DNA from: Cryptomeria japonica
Lineage: Eukaryota; Streptophyta; Pinopsida; Cupressales; Cupressaceae
DNA: 64,000 nt
NCBI RefSeq assembly: GCF_030272615.1
Contig: NC_081409.1
Span: 653,016,468-653,080,467 of the forward strand
Direction of reading: 5' to 3'
Positions 12,568 through 23,959 of the stretch are shown piece by piece (the stretch's first letter is position 1; every line of letters starts with the position of its first letter). The position numbers and the translations under genes were made by a program. The notes under the pieces were generated by a model, which worked only from the letters and a program-made list of their open reading frames with translations, was not told where the DNA came from and made no database searches.

Positions 12568-13010
12568 ATGGAAGTGTTTCATAAAATTCCTCATCAGAAT
12601 ATGATAACAAGGACTGCTATCTTTGCTGGATATACACAAAATGGGCTTGCTGAAACCCAAAGATATATAAGGAAGTCCAAATTGCTAGTATAAAGCCAAA
12701 CCCAGAAATCTTTCTCTACGTCTTCCCAACATGGGCCGAGATTGAAGCTTGCAAAAAGGGTGTGCAGATGATAAAAATTATCAAAAGCAGATTTTTGCCC
12801 AACATAGTTTTGAATGCTTTCATGGACACCTGCAAAGTTCAACAAAATGGCTAAAAACTGAAAGAAGAGTTTCATGGAAGACGATGACAAGTCCCCCAAT
12901 GTGGGTCAACATGGAAACTTAAAGGTTGGGTATGCAGATAGTGAAAAATGAATTAGGGAGAGAAGTTTAGTCAGATATGGCAGTTGTAATGTCCGAGATA
13001 GAAACTCTTT
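12568..13010 (+). pseudogene. PPR (pentatricopeptide repeat) protein fragment
   Basis: In shifting plus-strand frames the DNA reads as plant PLS-type PPR repeats. One stretch, from the ATG at 12568, reads MEVFHKIPHQNMITRTAIFA then GYTQNGLAE. A second frame around 12690-12854 reads IKPNPEIFLYVFPTWAEIEA and continues with KKGVQMIKIIKSRFLPN. These fit the family pattern of a GYxQNG core followed by xxIKPNxxTFxxVxPxxAxLxAxxxG. A further partial motif (METLKVGMQIVKN) follows near 12910-12960. At least one frameshift and several stops break it, and full PPR genes are several hundred residues, so this is a relic. Intact family members bind organellar RNA. A minus-strand frame of 101 codons over the same DNA is a shadow. 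Confidence 0.7.
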
Positions 13011-13288
13011 CAAAACTATGAAAGCATACAACACAAATGTTTGACCAAAAGGACATTGGCTGTCTATATATATGTGCCCGTTTAGGAGACGAACAAAAAC
13101 AAAGTTATGAATTATATCTCCTTAGGGGTTTGTTATTGGCTTACCTATAGTGTAAGAGAACACTGAGACCCCAACTACAATGCAAAATTAGTGGTAATGC
13201 CAACCTAACATGCTGGAATTTCCTCAGATCAGACACAATTTGCAATTGCAAAGAAGAAATGCCGCTGGAACAGTTTGGGAAAGTTAAT

Positions 13289-13545
13289 GAGTTACGTTTA
13301 AATAAAAGATGGACCAGTTTTAAAGAGGACTGGGAGTTCAGTATAGAGCATTCCAGTTATGGAAGGTCTTAGGTTCAATTGAACAATATATATGATAAAA
13401 ATAATTGTATAACAATTTTATGTTTATATTAGATTACTGATATAAAGATTACCACTAAAACATTCTTTTAGGTGATGTCAAATTTATTGATGTCACTCAT
13501 AGTTCTGACAAACCATTGAACAACAGTCATCAGTGCTTTTTTAAT
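13289..13545 (+). mobile_element. SINE-like element, family B, copy 1
   Basis: It aligns in the same orientation with 53892-54205. The head contains GTTCAGTATAGAGCATTCC and GGTCTTAGGTTCAATTG, which resemble a tRNA A box and B box. The body shares TATGATAAAAATAATTGTAT, TAGATTACTGATA and CACTAAAACATTCTTTTA with the second copy. A tRNA-derived SINE is the simplest reading. I found no clean target duplication. Confidence 0.55.
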
Positions 13546-13559
13546 TCCATTTTTCTTAT

Positions 13560-13745
13560 TTTACAAATAATTTCTAGTGGAACTTTTGGAGTTTGGAAGT
13601 TATTAATAATTCATCATCAAATTATACAAATCATTTGTTATGTAAGGACATTCTTTCATGTATTGTGTGATTGCTTCACCTTTACCCATACCCATAAATT
13701 GAGAGTTTTTCCTAATTTTCTATCATTTCATTCCTTTTCCAAATA
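13560..13745 (+). repeat. Dispersed repeat shared with 56848-56985
   Basis: Shared words in order include GGAGTTTGGAAGTT, AATTATACAAAT followed by ATTTGTTATGTA, CTTTCATGT followed by GATTGCTTCA, and CATAAATT with AGAGTTTTT. Both copies have the same orientation. There is no coding content, so it is probably an unclassified transposon fragment. Confidence 0.6.
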
Positions 13746-16555
13746 GATTCATGTGTTATTTCTTCTTTAGTATCCTTATCAAAGATAGGTAGTTTGGTCT
13801 TATTTTTTTCATTTTCGGAGTATTAGGTTCCTCTAGTTTATTGTTATTAAGTGAGAATTTTCTTCTACTCTCTTTTTTCCTTTGTCTACTTTTAACCCTT
13901 TAGAATTCTTCTCCTTCAAATTGTTGGTAATCTCACACTTACTGAGAATTATCTTCTACTCTCTTTTCCCCTTCTTTGTCTACTTTTAGTCCCTTAGATG
14001 TATTCTTCTTCAAATTCTTTGTAATCACAACAAACTTTACAACCCATTCTTGTTTCACAACTTTCCTACTCTAATCTTAACTTTGGAAAATTTAATATCA
14101 AAGAAATTTTGTCCCAAAATCTCTTCACATGATAAAATAAACTATTTCCTTGTTTTTTTTGTCTCCATCTAGAAGGGTCTACTTAATATATCTTTTTTAT
14201 AATTTCCTCATCTTTTAGATGGAATTAAGGGTGACTCTTGGTTTGTATGGGTCACATATTCATAGATCCTCTTAGAAGATTTTTATTCCCAAACTTATGG
14301 GTACAAATAAGGGTAGATTTCAAAATTAGATATGGGATGAAATGTTGAGGAGTAGATATAATTAATGAGAACTGGGCACCACCCGAAGAGGGGCATGGAT
14401 GAGATTTTCATATCCTTAAATGCATCTTCCAACTCATTTGGCTTAATTATTTTTCATTTTTGGATGCTTTGTTCATTTGTGCTCCTAATGCTAGCAAGGA
14501 ATGCTAAACTCCTACATGGTGAGCATGATTGCAACACCTTCAATCTCCTAGTTGGATAGTATCTACGAATGTTGACACCTAGGTAGAATTTAAATAAACA
14601 CCACCACGAGCACTAGTGTCTTGTCGTAAACTATCTTTCATGTATCCACATTAAGAAGATCTATCTGATCGGGGTTTGAAGAGTAGAGCATTAATCTTCA
14701 AGCTATTACGTATTGGGTAATGAAATTTTCCTAGGAGTTTGATTACTATTGTAATGTAGAAGATGTTGTAGGCATCAATAAAGAAGGTCACACAAATTCT
14801 TCTACACATTGAGCCTCCACTAGAATTTATTTCTATTAAGAATTCCATCAGCCCTCCAAGCCTCTTTGGTCTTTATTCTTCTACATTCACCTTTTTGGTC
14901 TTTATTCTTCTATAGTACTCTTTCAAGGAGACCCTACTTGTAGCACATAAAGTCACCACAATAGAATAGAAATGTTTCTTTACCTGTGCAACATTTATCC
15001 CATTTTTTTTTGGATTATGCCCAATATGACTAAGAGGCAAGTATGTAGTAGACTTATAGGATAATAAATTAAAAATGTTGATTGAAAGGCTAATGAAGAT
15101 TGATGGAGACCCAAGAATGATATGAATAATCCTAGTACTAGAACTAAATAGAAGCAATTATTGGACTTCTTTAAACTACATGAAAACTTCGACAAAAAAG
15201 AGCTAGAGGATATTGAAGCCTTGAGAAAGTTGTAGCTTGTCTCTAGATGTGTTAATTCTTTGTTTTATTTATTGTGGCACTTGAAATTTAGGTTTTTGGT
15301 TGCTAGTTTGTTGATGGTCAATTGTTCTTTGGCTGACCTATAGTTGTAAGTATCTTTTAGGATCCATGTAAAACCTATTTACTCTTAATAAAAAATATTT
15401 TACCTTGTATTAATTCTATTTGAAATTTAATTTTAATTTTGACATGTTTGAAAGGGTATGAAGAAGAATTTGGATTTGATGACCCATATTTAAAAACATT
15501 TATCTCTAATATATTATATTCAACAATTTTCATATACACACATAGATTCATAAGATGCAAATCGATTGAGATACACCTTATTTACTTTTTCCTTAAGTAA
15601 TAACTAAGAAGGGTGTTTTATAATTCTATATCATGCAAGGTAGCAAGTGATTTAGAAAATAAGGATTGAAATCTCATCACATAATCATAAGTGTGGTCGC
15701 TTGGCCCTTTGGCACACTTGAAGAGGTGGAAAAAGACTTTAAAGTGTGAACTCACAATAATGGTTCCCACTTTTTTGCCAACTTTGACACTGAGTTGAAC
15801 ATTTTAAAAATAATCTTCACCTTCCGACAACTATATAACTTGTAAACTATTAAGAATTTGAAGATGAGGTAAATTAGTGATTTGTAGCATTTTGTCTTTA
15901 GATTCTAATTTTATTTTTTCAATTTTTTTTGAAGATTTGTTTTTAAATTTTTCCATCTCCCTCAAAAAGTAGTTTTTTACAAGAAACAACATTTTTTAAG
16001 AGTGATGTGCTCCCGAAATGCATAAATTTTTTTCTATAAATGATAAAAACTCAATTCTTTCAAATTTTGGTTTATAACATCAATATCCAGAGCATGAAGT
16101 TGGTTTGATAGTGATATGTTGAATATTTTTCATTTTATTAAGTTTTGAAGTCCGACTAGTTATAATTTAGACATAGGTGTAGGTTTGAACACATAACTTG
16201 TTCTATACATATCGAAATTCAATTTTATTTTATTTTTGTTAGAAAGAAGACATCAATATGGAGGGCCTAGATATTTTTTATAATTTTTTTGAATTAGTTT
16301 CCCTATTTTTCCCAATGCATTGAACAAAGAAGTTCATGTTCGTTGACAAACCAATATTTCGTAAAATTTAAAAAATAAGATCATAATAAATTCACAATGT
16401 AATTAAATTATAGTCGTTGGAAAGCTTGCTCCGAGCACTACCATTCTATATTTTTGGGTTGTCAAGATTCTTTCATTTGAGCCTTGAACCAGAGGTTTCA
16501 AGGCCAAAATTTCTCTGAATTTCTCAAAATTTGGGGAGAGATGTCTAGGATGGTG
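13746..16555. other. AT-rich stretch, only small local duplications
   Basis: Around 13850-14035 a unit of roughly 93 bp is doubled (CTTCTACTCTCTTTT and CAAATT..GTAATC recur). Around 14865-14925 the words TTTGGTCTTTATTCTTCTA occur twice. The frames at 14365-14559 and 14873-15157 have no recognisable domain. I see no gene. Confidence 0.45.
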
Positions 16556-16725
16556 GGTCGTGCAAACATGGGTTCGTACGAAGGGGGTTCGCTCAAACCC
16601 TATGGGGTTCGTTCAAACCCCTATTCGCTCGAACACCCAATGGCACAAATTTTCATATAACTGACGGGTTCAAGCAAACATGGCCTTTTGTAATGGCCGA
16701 CATTCGTACGAACCCAGGCTGCCGC
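16556..16725. repeat. Cluster 1 of GGTTCG-N2-CGAACC semi-palindromes
   Basis: About six related motifs lie within 170 bp, including GGGTTCGTACGAAGGGGG, GGGTTCGCTCAAACCC, GGGTTCGTTCAAACCCC, ATTCGCTCGAACACCC and CATTCGTACGAACCC. The cluster is more GC-rich than its surroundings. A similar cluster lies at 48905-49170 with the same first and last motif types. I recognise no known element or binding site that explains it. Confidence 0.7.
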
Positions 16726-17329
16726 AATTTTTTTTTTTTAACAATTTACAATCTCATATAAATAGAAATGTATATGTATAGTAATTCGCATTTTTTGATA
16801 AAAGAAGACATTTACAAGTCATTTTAAGGGTGACAATTTGAAGATATTTGAAGGTTGTTTTAAAATCATGGGGAATAAGAAGAGGGCAAAATAAGACTTC
16901 AAGGAAGTATTCACCCGACACGGAACAAAGATATCAAGAACAAAGAATGCAAAGATATTATGCATGTATGTATTTATATTTAATTTCTCGTTAATTTAAT
17001 ATGTATTACGTACTGAAAATTGCGTTTATTTGATACTTAGTTAAAAGTTTTTTATGTAATAATTTTATGAAAATTATTTTAAATAATTTTAATTTAATTA
17101 AATTAATAATTTATATAACAATTCTATCTTAATTAATTCTAAAGGATGTTATTTTTTTAAAATAAATTGGAAATGGTTCGATTAAAAATAATCTTGTTTT
17201 AATTAAAAATAATTTTGTTTTAATTTGAAATAATGTGTGTATTTGCATTTCAAATTCCTAGTCTAATTTGGCTCACACAATTTCATTGACATTTTATTTG
17301 TTTGTTAAGGGGAATTAACTTGCTTGTTG

Positions 17330-18060
17330 TGTCTTGTGCCTTTGGCACATTGTGTTTAGTTTAGAACCCAAGGTGATAACAAAAGTATCATCTCCCCTCG
17401 CTTTCCATTGGAACTTGGGTGCAAGAGAAATTGTTATTATGTTTAGAGGGTCTGCCTCCCCTCTTGTGAGAGGGAATGACCCAAGCGGTATTTTGTTTCG
17501 GTCCTCTATACAAAAGATTGTGGTTTTGGATGAAAGTCCCTTATCAGCTGGTGTCGATGTGTTATACCGACATCTATCTCCTGTAGTGTCATTTGGTGTG
17601 ATAAAACCTATAGAGTGTAACCTTTATAGACTAGGAGGCCTCATTTAGCATGAGTGAAATGTCGCATGTATAGCCACCAGATGCCCCGAAACATGACTAG
17701 ACACCTTTAGATTAGTGGCTCACCCTTTTTTGACTGAACATCATGATAGATTCAGTGCAAGGGGATAGTTGGTTTTCCCCCCAAGATACTCACCATAAGG
17801 CTCCCGTGAGATGAGACAGAAATCCTCAGCTTAGCATAAGCTACTTGTAGCTTTCCGAGGAGAGGGTGATAGGGTCATCCTTCTAGTCCTGGAGGCCCCT
17901 AGCTATCCGCTCACGAAAAAGGTAAAATTGATGAATACACCCCTCAAGGTGTCCCTACACTTGATCCGATAGAGATTTGAGGTTGTGGGTTGAGGTTATC
18001 ATCATGAGAACAATGTCCTTACGCTAAGCAAGTGTTTGATGTGTTTTCGATTGTGCTAGA
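17330..18060 (+). mobile_element. Remnant of a Tat gypsy untranslated leader
   Basis: Blocks match, in order and orientation, the leader of element G2 at about 35540-36060. They include GAATGACCCAAGCGGTA against GAACGACCCAAGTGGTA, ATACCGACA followed by CCTATAG(A/G)G(T/C)GTAACC, AGACTAGGAGGCC against AGGCTAGGAGCC, and ATGT(C/T)GCATG followed by GCCAC. No LTR, primer site or gag could be recognised next to it. The 104-codon frame at 17334-17648 is incidental. Confidence 0.65.
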
Positions 18061-18314
18061 CCCATGGAAATTTGGGTTGATTCGACCTAAAGAACATACA
18101 CATTATAATCATTTTGACAAAAACACCTTCAGACATTGTGTCTTCATTGTTTGTTGTGTCTTTTTGTTGTGCAAACATTGTCAGTATCTGCAAAAACCGT
18201 GCACCTGTGTTTGAAGTAATTTAATCAGTATTGGTCCCACATAGTCAATCATTTTCCTTCATTCACAATCCCTCCTACATATTTTCCAAACTTGAGTCAA
18301 AAGGTTTCTTTGGT

Positions 18315-18557
18315 AGCCCTGAATGGTAGATGAGTTGGCTTCGGCTGTGGGTTTTCTCCCCATTGGTCTTGGGTTCAAATCCTACTATAATGACCCAGTG
18401 TTGGGGGCTTGCAGGCGATCTCCACACCTCTAGCGGACTAGTCGCGCCTCAACTCACCTCTCCTTGAACCCCAACTTGGCATCCATAAGCCCAAGGTAAG
18501 GTGAGGGGAGATGTTGGGCTAGGTCGTAGGGATACCACTGGGTTATCAAAAAAAAAG
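18315..18557 (+). mobile_element. tRNA-derived SINE with target duplication
   Basis: The head holds an A-box-like TAGATGAGTTGG at about 18328 and a B box GGGTTCAAATCC at about 18370, spaced as in RNA polymerase III tRNA promoters. The element ends GGTTATC followed by nine A's. It is flanked by AAGGTTTCTTTGGT (18301-18314) and AAGGTTGCTTTGGT (18558-18571), a 14-bp target duplication with one mismatch. The length of 243 bp is normal for plant SINEs. It is non-autonomous and would depend on LINE enzymes. Confidence 0.85.
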
Positions 18558-18746
18558 AAGGTTGCTTTGGTGTCCTCATCACATATATTGCAAACACAAT
18601 AGTATAGTTACAACATGTATCACTAAGTGGTTCCCATATCAGATCTACCATCTTAGGGTCCCATTTGGTTTTCTTGAGTCAAAGTCAACTTACCTCATCA
18701 CTTAAGATTCTTCTTCCCTTTGGAAGCCACACCTTACTTTAGTTCT

Positions 18747-19490
18747 ACATACATATTTTGGACTTACACTCTTCCAAACATTTCAAGTCAGGACCTGTCT
18801 TTTACTCTCTCTCTCTTTTTCTCCCCTTAAGTCCATTTAGAACCTCTGTTGAGCTCTTATTTCTTATTAGTACCCCTCTCTCCCCCCTTAACTCCATAAA
18901 TTATGACCTCTCCTTTCAGGATCTCTTATTAGGACTAAAAATAATATATAGTTTTAATTTAAATTAGATCTTTAGGACTCCTCTCTCACTCAGGCTTAAG
19001 TCTTCTTACTACTCTCTCTTCTCTCTCCTTTTAAATTATGTCTTGAATCTACCTCTCTTTGTCTTTCTATCTCTCTCTCCTTAAAAGTGTTTAAGGCCTC
19101 TCTCTCTCTCTCTTTAAAACATACATATTTTGGACTTACACTCTTGGACATTTCAAGTCAGCACCTATCTTTCACTCTCTTTCTTTTTTCCTCTGCTTAA
19201 GTCCATTAGAACCTCTCTCGAGCTCTTATTTCTTATTAGTGCCTCTCTCTCCCCCCTTAAGTCCATAAATTACATGACCTCTCTTTTTAGGATCTCTTAT
19301 TAGGACTAAAAATAATAGACAATTTAAATTTAAATTAGATCTTTAGACTCCTCCCTCACTCAGGCTTAAGTCTTCTTACCACTCTCTCTTCTCTCTCCTT
19401 TTAAATGTCTTGAATCTACCTCTCTCTCTGTCTTTATGTCTCTCTCTCCTTAAAAGTGTTTAAGACCCCCCTCTCTCTCTCTACCCTTAA
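18747..19490. repeat. 372-bp tandem duplication of CT-rich DNA
   Basis: The unit starting ACATATTTTGGACTTACACT at 18751 recurs at 19123, a period of 372 bp. Both units carry CT runs, GAGCTCTTATTTCTTATTAG and AGGATCTCTTATTAGGACTA in the same order. There is no ORF. Confidence 0.85.
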
Positions 19491-19532
19491 GTCTTTTTTT
19501 TATCTCTCCTTTTTAGGACCTCTTTTTAAGAC

Positions 19533-19540
<8 letters not shown>

Positions 19541-19593
<53 letters not shown>
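19541..19593. repeat. (GT)26 microsatellite
   Basis: An uninterrupted GT run directly follows a short AT run (ACATATATAT). It is likely length-variable between individuals. Confidence 0.98.
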
Positions 19594-19594
<1 letters not shown>

Positions 19595-19600
19595 TCTTTT

Positions 19601-20017
19601 ATGAGCAGAACAAGCTCAACAACAAGCTGTCAAGCGAGAGTTGAGGCAAACGAGGTTGAAGAACATATTATAGTTGAAGAACATAGGGAGGATCCTGCCC
19701 AAGTTGAATCAATGGAGGTCGAAGGAGAGGGGCCAGGCTCCTTACCTCCTACTAGTATGGATGTGCATATTGTGGATCTAGCTAAACAAGTGAAGAGAAA
19801 TATTTCTTATAAAAATTTAGATCATTTACTTGAAATGGATGTGAATGAGTTGAAACGTCCGAGTGAAGAACCTAAACATACTAAAAGGAGGTCAATGAAT
19901 AAAAGTGCAAATGAAATGATGTCTCATTTCAATAATCTTGACACTAGAAAAAGCTTAGTTGTTATCAATTGTACTTGTATCAACATAAAATGGTTAGTAA
20001 AGTTAGTCAATATATAA
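19601..20017 (+). CDS. Unrecognised acidic ORF fragment, 138 codons
   Basis: The frame opens with ATG eight bases after the GT microsatellite. The first part is strongly acidic (VEANEVEEHIIVEEHREDPA, then QVESMEVEGEGPG). The middle (SMDVHIVDLAKQVKRNISYK, then NLDHLLEMDVNELKRPSEE) reads like real protein, and the last 25 or so residues look like run-on into non-coding DNA. I recognise no domain. It lies downstream of a Tat leader remnant and next to the G1 LTR, so it may be a piece of a retroelement gag or a captured host exon. It may also not be coding. Confidence 0.25.
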   Translation: MSRTSSTTSCQARVEANEVEEHIIVEEHREDPAQVESMEVEGEGPGSLPPTSMDVHIVDLAKQVKRNISYKNLDHLLEMDVNELKRPSEEPKHTKRRSMNKSANEMMSHFNNLDTRKSLVVINCTCINIKWLVKLVNI

Positions 20018-20039
20018 ACAAACCAAAAACATTTCAAGC

Positions 20040-20679
20040 AGGATATCAAGAAAGTATGAAAAAGCATAAAGGAGAAACATGAACATAAAGAAATACTTCA
20101 CTCATGATGCTCCCTATGCCATTTCGGTCTTCCTTGTCCTCCTCGTCTCCATGAACTGCATTTCTTTGAGATTTTCAAATGAAGAGTGGGAGATTGAGTA
20201 GGGTTAAGTGTGGAATGCTCTCAACTAACATAAAAACATAGATGATGGATGTATATATGATAGATAAAAATGGGCATTATAATTGTGCTATGATAAGTGG
20301 ATAAAAAGCCAGCATGAGGATGCATAAAAAGTGGATCCTTGATATGAGATAAGGGCTTCAATTTATAGAGTTGGAGACTTGGAAATTGACGGTCAAGATT
20401 AAAAGGGTGATCAAGGGCTAACATTGAAAGGGGATGTGGTCCCAAGTTTGAAGGATTAGCCTTGTGACAAGTGTCACAAGGAGAAGTGGGTGCAAGGGTA
20501 AGTGTGCTCACACATGTGAGAAAATATTAGGAAGTCCAAGTGGTGACTTGTGGAAACACTTGTGGAAAGGTGTAAGGGCTAGTGGAAGAGAGTTTATGAC
20601 ACATGGGCCAAAAGGGGAAAGGGTAGGGTGGCTCTATGGGGAAGAGTATCCTCACACATGTGTGAGAACCCCTTGGTCA
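20040..20679 (-). mobile_element. Distal part of 3' LTR of Tat gypsy G1
   Basis: With C1 removed, this segment joins 27799-28241 to form one LTR read on the minus strand. It has a TATA-like CTCTATAAATTGAAGCC (about 20350-20370 on the opposite strand) at the place where the G2 LTR has AACTATAAATTGGGG. The outer edge is uncertain by several tens of bases. Positions 20675-20679 (GGTCA) are the left target duplication of C1. Confidence 0.6.
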
Positions 20680-21953
20680 TGTTAGACAACTCAGATAACC
20701 AGAGGACAACTGAGAGGGGGGAGTGAATCAGTTGTCAATAGATTACAGAACTTTAATCATTCAAATCCTTATTACCGGAACACATAAACTCAATACCAAA
20801 ATGCATAAACCAAATATCAAAATAACTGATATAGCAATTAAACATAAACATAAATCACAGAACATTTACCATTCATCCATAACACATAACACCAATATTT
20901 GTACATGAAAAACCCAATAAAGGGAAAAAACATGGTGGGAAGCCTACCCATAGTCAGATAATACTTTTGCAGTAAGTATGTGATTACAGAATGAGGGGCA
21001 TGCACATGCAAGAGGGTCAACAGCCTAGAGCGCACTGCTCATAACAAAAGGAGCCTCACTGACTACAAAATAAATCCAGACTACAATCCGGAAAGAAGAG
21101 TGAACTGCAAAGATAACATCTCTTCTGCCTGAGTACAGTTCAAGTTAAGCTTAGTACTGGAGGTCTTAAACCTCTCTTACCAACCCAATTTGATCACCTA
21201 TGATCGACCAAAACTCTTGCATATGATTACAACAATATTCAGACAAGTAAGCGCATAACCATCCCATAACCATAATCCCCTTAATCCCATGATCTATGGA
21301 GAGATCTTACATCATATATATACCAACCTGGGACCTAAACAATTAGGTCGGCCACCTAAAAGATAATACAATAAATTCATAACATAAAACCGCAATCCAA
21401 TGATCAACCAAGTCGTCTTAGGCCGAAAAAAATATAAACCAATCATTAAATCCTGTCAGTAACGCATTAGGAACATCCTCCAACACGTTACATAAACCGG
21501 TCCATAACCTAGATAACACTAGACCCAAAATATGTCACCATAAACCAAATCCAACACCACCAATCAATAGGAACATGAACAAGATAACCATCAGCATCTC
21601 GAAAGCCATCTAAAAGCCGCACTAACACCATTTATCACATGTATCAAAAGATCTTCAACAAAGCTCTGTCGATAAAACCCTTACCGATGACCAAAAGGCT
21701 TACTAGAACAAATGATAATATCTCAGTCATCAAATCCCGAACCAACTGATCGTGATACACATCTGAATAACATGAGTGATAGATCCAAATCAATTCCACA
21801 AACCAAAGCATACTGGAGCATATCGGATCAATATCATAATCCAACCACTCTACCAGAACCAACCAAAAACTGGTAAACAACCAAAATAGCTGGTGTTGCC
21901 ATCAATGACAAATATCAATGCAACACATAATCAATTCCTCCAAATTGCCAACA
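20680..21953 (-). repeat. 3' LTR of C1
   Basis: It runs from TGTTAG (plus-strand left edge) to CCAACA. It is 1274 bp and aligns throughout with 26572-27798. It is longer than the 5' LTR mainly because of a stretch near 21860-21915 missing from the other copy. The first 330 aligned bases show roughly 30 differences by eye. Confidence 0.93.
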
Positions 21954-21965
21954 ATCTCCCCCTTT
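21954..21965 (-). promoter_or_regulatory. Polypurine tract of C1
   Basis: On the minus strand AAAGGGGGAGAT directly precedes the TGTTGG start of the 3' LTR. Similar AAGGGGGAGA runs occur further upstream at about 22028 and 22143. Confidence 0.85.
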
Positions 21966-22309
21966 GCCATTGATGGCAACACTAGATGTGAAAAACATCC
22001 AAGTGCCAAGAAATGTCAAACAAGTCTCCCCCTATGTAAGACAACCAACAAACTCCCACAAAAGGATATAGAAATGAAGCTCTGAACCAAACTCCCCTAA
22101 TGAATATATCTCTCCCTTATGTTTTTCACAAGAATAACTCTCCCCCTTTGACATCAATGCAAAATATCTGACATAAATATCAAAGAAAAATCATAAATCC
22201 TCTGATTCTTATAGCTAACTACTCCCCATGAGTAGTAGCACCACCACATCAATTCGGAATGAGTAGTAGCTCTGATAATGCATACTAGACTGATTCCAAT
22301 CAACATCAC

Positions 22310-23920
22310 TCAAGTCTCTACCGGAGGGGCAGAAACCCCCAATCTATCTCTGAAGTACTGAAATGATTCTTTAGGCAAAGGTTTAGTGAAGATGTCTACA
22401 ATCTTCTATTTAGTGTTCACATAAACCAGTCTGACTTCATTCTCTTCCACTTTCTCCTTCAAAAAGTTATACTTGATAGATATGTGCTTTGTCTTAGAAT
22501 GAAATACCGGATTATTTGATACATCAATAGCAACAAAGTTATCATAGTGAATAACTGTCAATTCATTACAATCCACCTTTATATCCTTCAACATTTGCTT
22601 CATCCATAGAACTTGTGTATAATTAGTAGTGGCATCAACCTACTCACCTTCAGTAGTAGATAAAGAGGTACATGACTGCTTTTTGCTGATCCATGAAACA
22701 AGTTTCATTCCAAGAAAGAAAGTTCCACCAGATGTGCTCTTTCGATCATCAACATCTCCAACCCAATCTGCATCTATTTATGCACATAATATAAAGTCAT
22801 CATTTTTAGGATACCACAAACCATATTCAGTTGTTCCTTGCAAATACCTGAAAATCCTTTTCACCATACTCTCATGATTTTCTCTAGGATCACTCTGATA
22901 TCTTGATACAATACAAATTACATTCATTATATCCAGTCTAGTTTGAGTCAGATATCACAAACCTCCAATCATAAACTTGTACCTTGTAGGATTTACCTAT
23001 GCAGATGCATCTTTCTTTGTCAATTTATCACTTCTAACCATCAGAGTACCAATGGACTTAGAATTTTCCATACCAAATTTCTTCAACAACTCCCTATCAT
23101 ACTTAGTTTGACAGATGAAAATACCTTTATCAATCTGAGTAATTTGCAAACCTAAGAAGAATTTCATCTCCCCAATAATAGACATCTCAAATTCATTCTT
23201 CATATTGTTAGAGAATTCCATACACAACTTATCTTCACCTCCAAAAATGGTATCATTAACAAAGACTTCAATAATCAATATGTCATCATCAGTTATCTTA
23301 TAATATAAATTACTTTCAGCATTACCTTTAGTGAAATCAAGCTTCAAAAGATATTTATCGAGTCTTACATACCAAGCTCTAAGGGCTTGTTTCAATCCAT
23401 ATAAATCTTTCTTTAACCTGCAAACCATGTTTTTGTCATCTGAAAGTGAAAATCCATCAGGTTGCTCAATATAAACTTCCTCTTCAAGATCTCCATTCAG
23501 GAATGCACACTTAACATCCATTCAATAAACCTTGTAGTTCTTATGTGCAACATAAGCAAGAAATAATCCCATAGCTTCAATCCTAGCTACCGGTGCAAAG
23601 GTTTCATCATAATCAATTCCTTCCTTCTGAGAATATCCTTTACAAACCAATCTAGCTTTATTCCTCACAGCTTGTCCATCTTCATTCAATTTATTCCTAA
23701 AAACCCATTTAGTTCCAATAACATTCTTATTTTTAGGCTAGGGAACTAAAGTCCATGTGTCATTCTTTGCTATTTGATCTAATTCTTCTTCCATAGCTTT
23801 CATCCAACATTCATCTTTACAAACTTCAATTACTGATGTCGGTTCAACTTGAGAAATTAAACATACCTCATCAGTTGCCAACCTTCTTCTTGTCATTACT
23901 CCCTTTTTTTTTGTCTCCAA
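22310..23920 (-). pseudogene. C1 reverse transcriptase and RNase H region
   Basis: Minus-strand frames give the copia RT in order: EEELDQIAKNDTWTLVP (23738-23920), then [20 protein letters not shown] with [16 protein letters not shown] (22997-23521), then RNase H with KTKHISIKYNFLKEKVEE (22406-22603). The coding tail ends in TGA at 22310-22312. The catalytic box normally YVDD reads FVND (23252-23263), replacing a catalytic Asp by Asn. Several in-frame stops lie between blocks, so no active enzyme is made. RT with RNase H normally copies element RNA into DNA in cytoplasmic particles. Confidence 0.92.
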
Positions 23921-23959
23921 TGATCTGATCTTCTGAATGATTCAACCTTACATACCTAG

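Noticed and set aside
12594-12899. 101-codon minus-strand frame, hydrophobic, membrane-like
   Set aside because: It lies over the plus-strand PPR relic and has the composition of an antisense shadow; the plus strand explains the DNA better.
16869-16980. Possible first exon of a transposase-like protein starting ATGGGGAATAAGAAGAGGG
   Set aside because: A stop follows after eight codons and the lysine- and arginine-rich pieces lie in different frames; I could not tie it to a family.
17334-17648. 104-codon plus-strand frame
   Set aside because: It lies in a block conserved as a non-coding Tat leader, and the other copy of the block has no matching frame.
19456-19644. Frame reading VCVCVC over the microsatellite
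   Set aside because: It is a translation of the GT repeat, not a protein.
22943-23155. Plus-strand frames within 22.6-24.6 kb
   Set aside because: All are antisense to the minus-strand C1 pol region, which has clear RT and integrase motifs.
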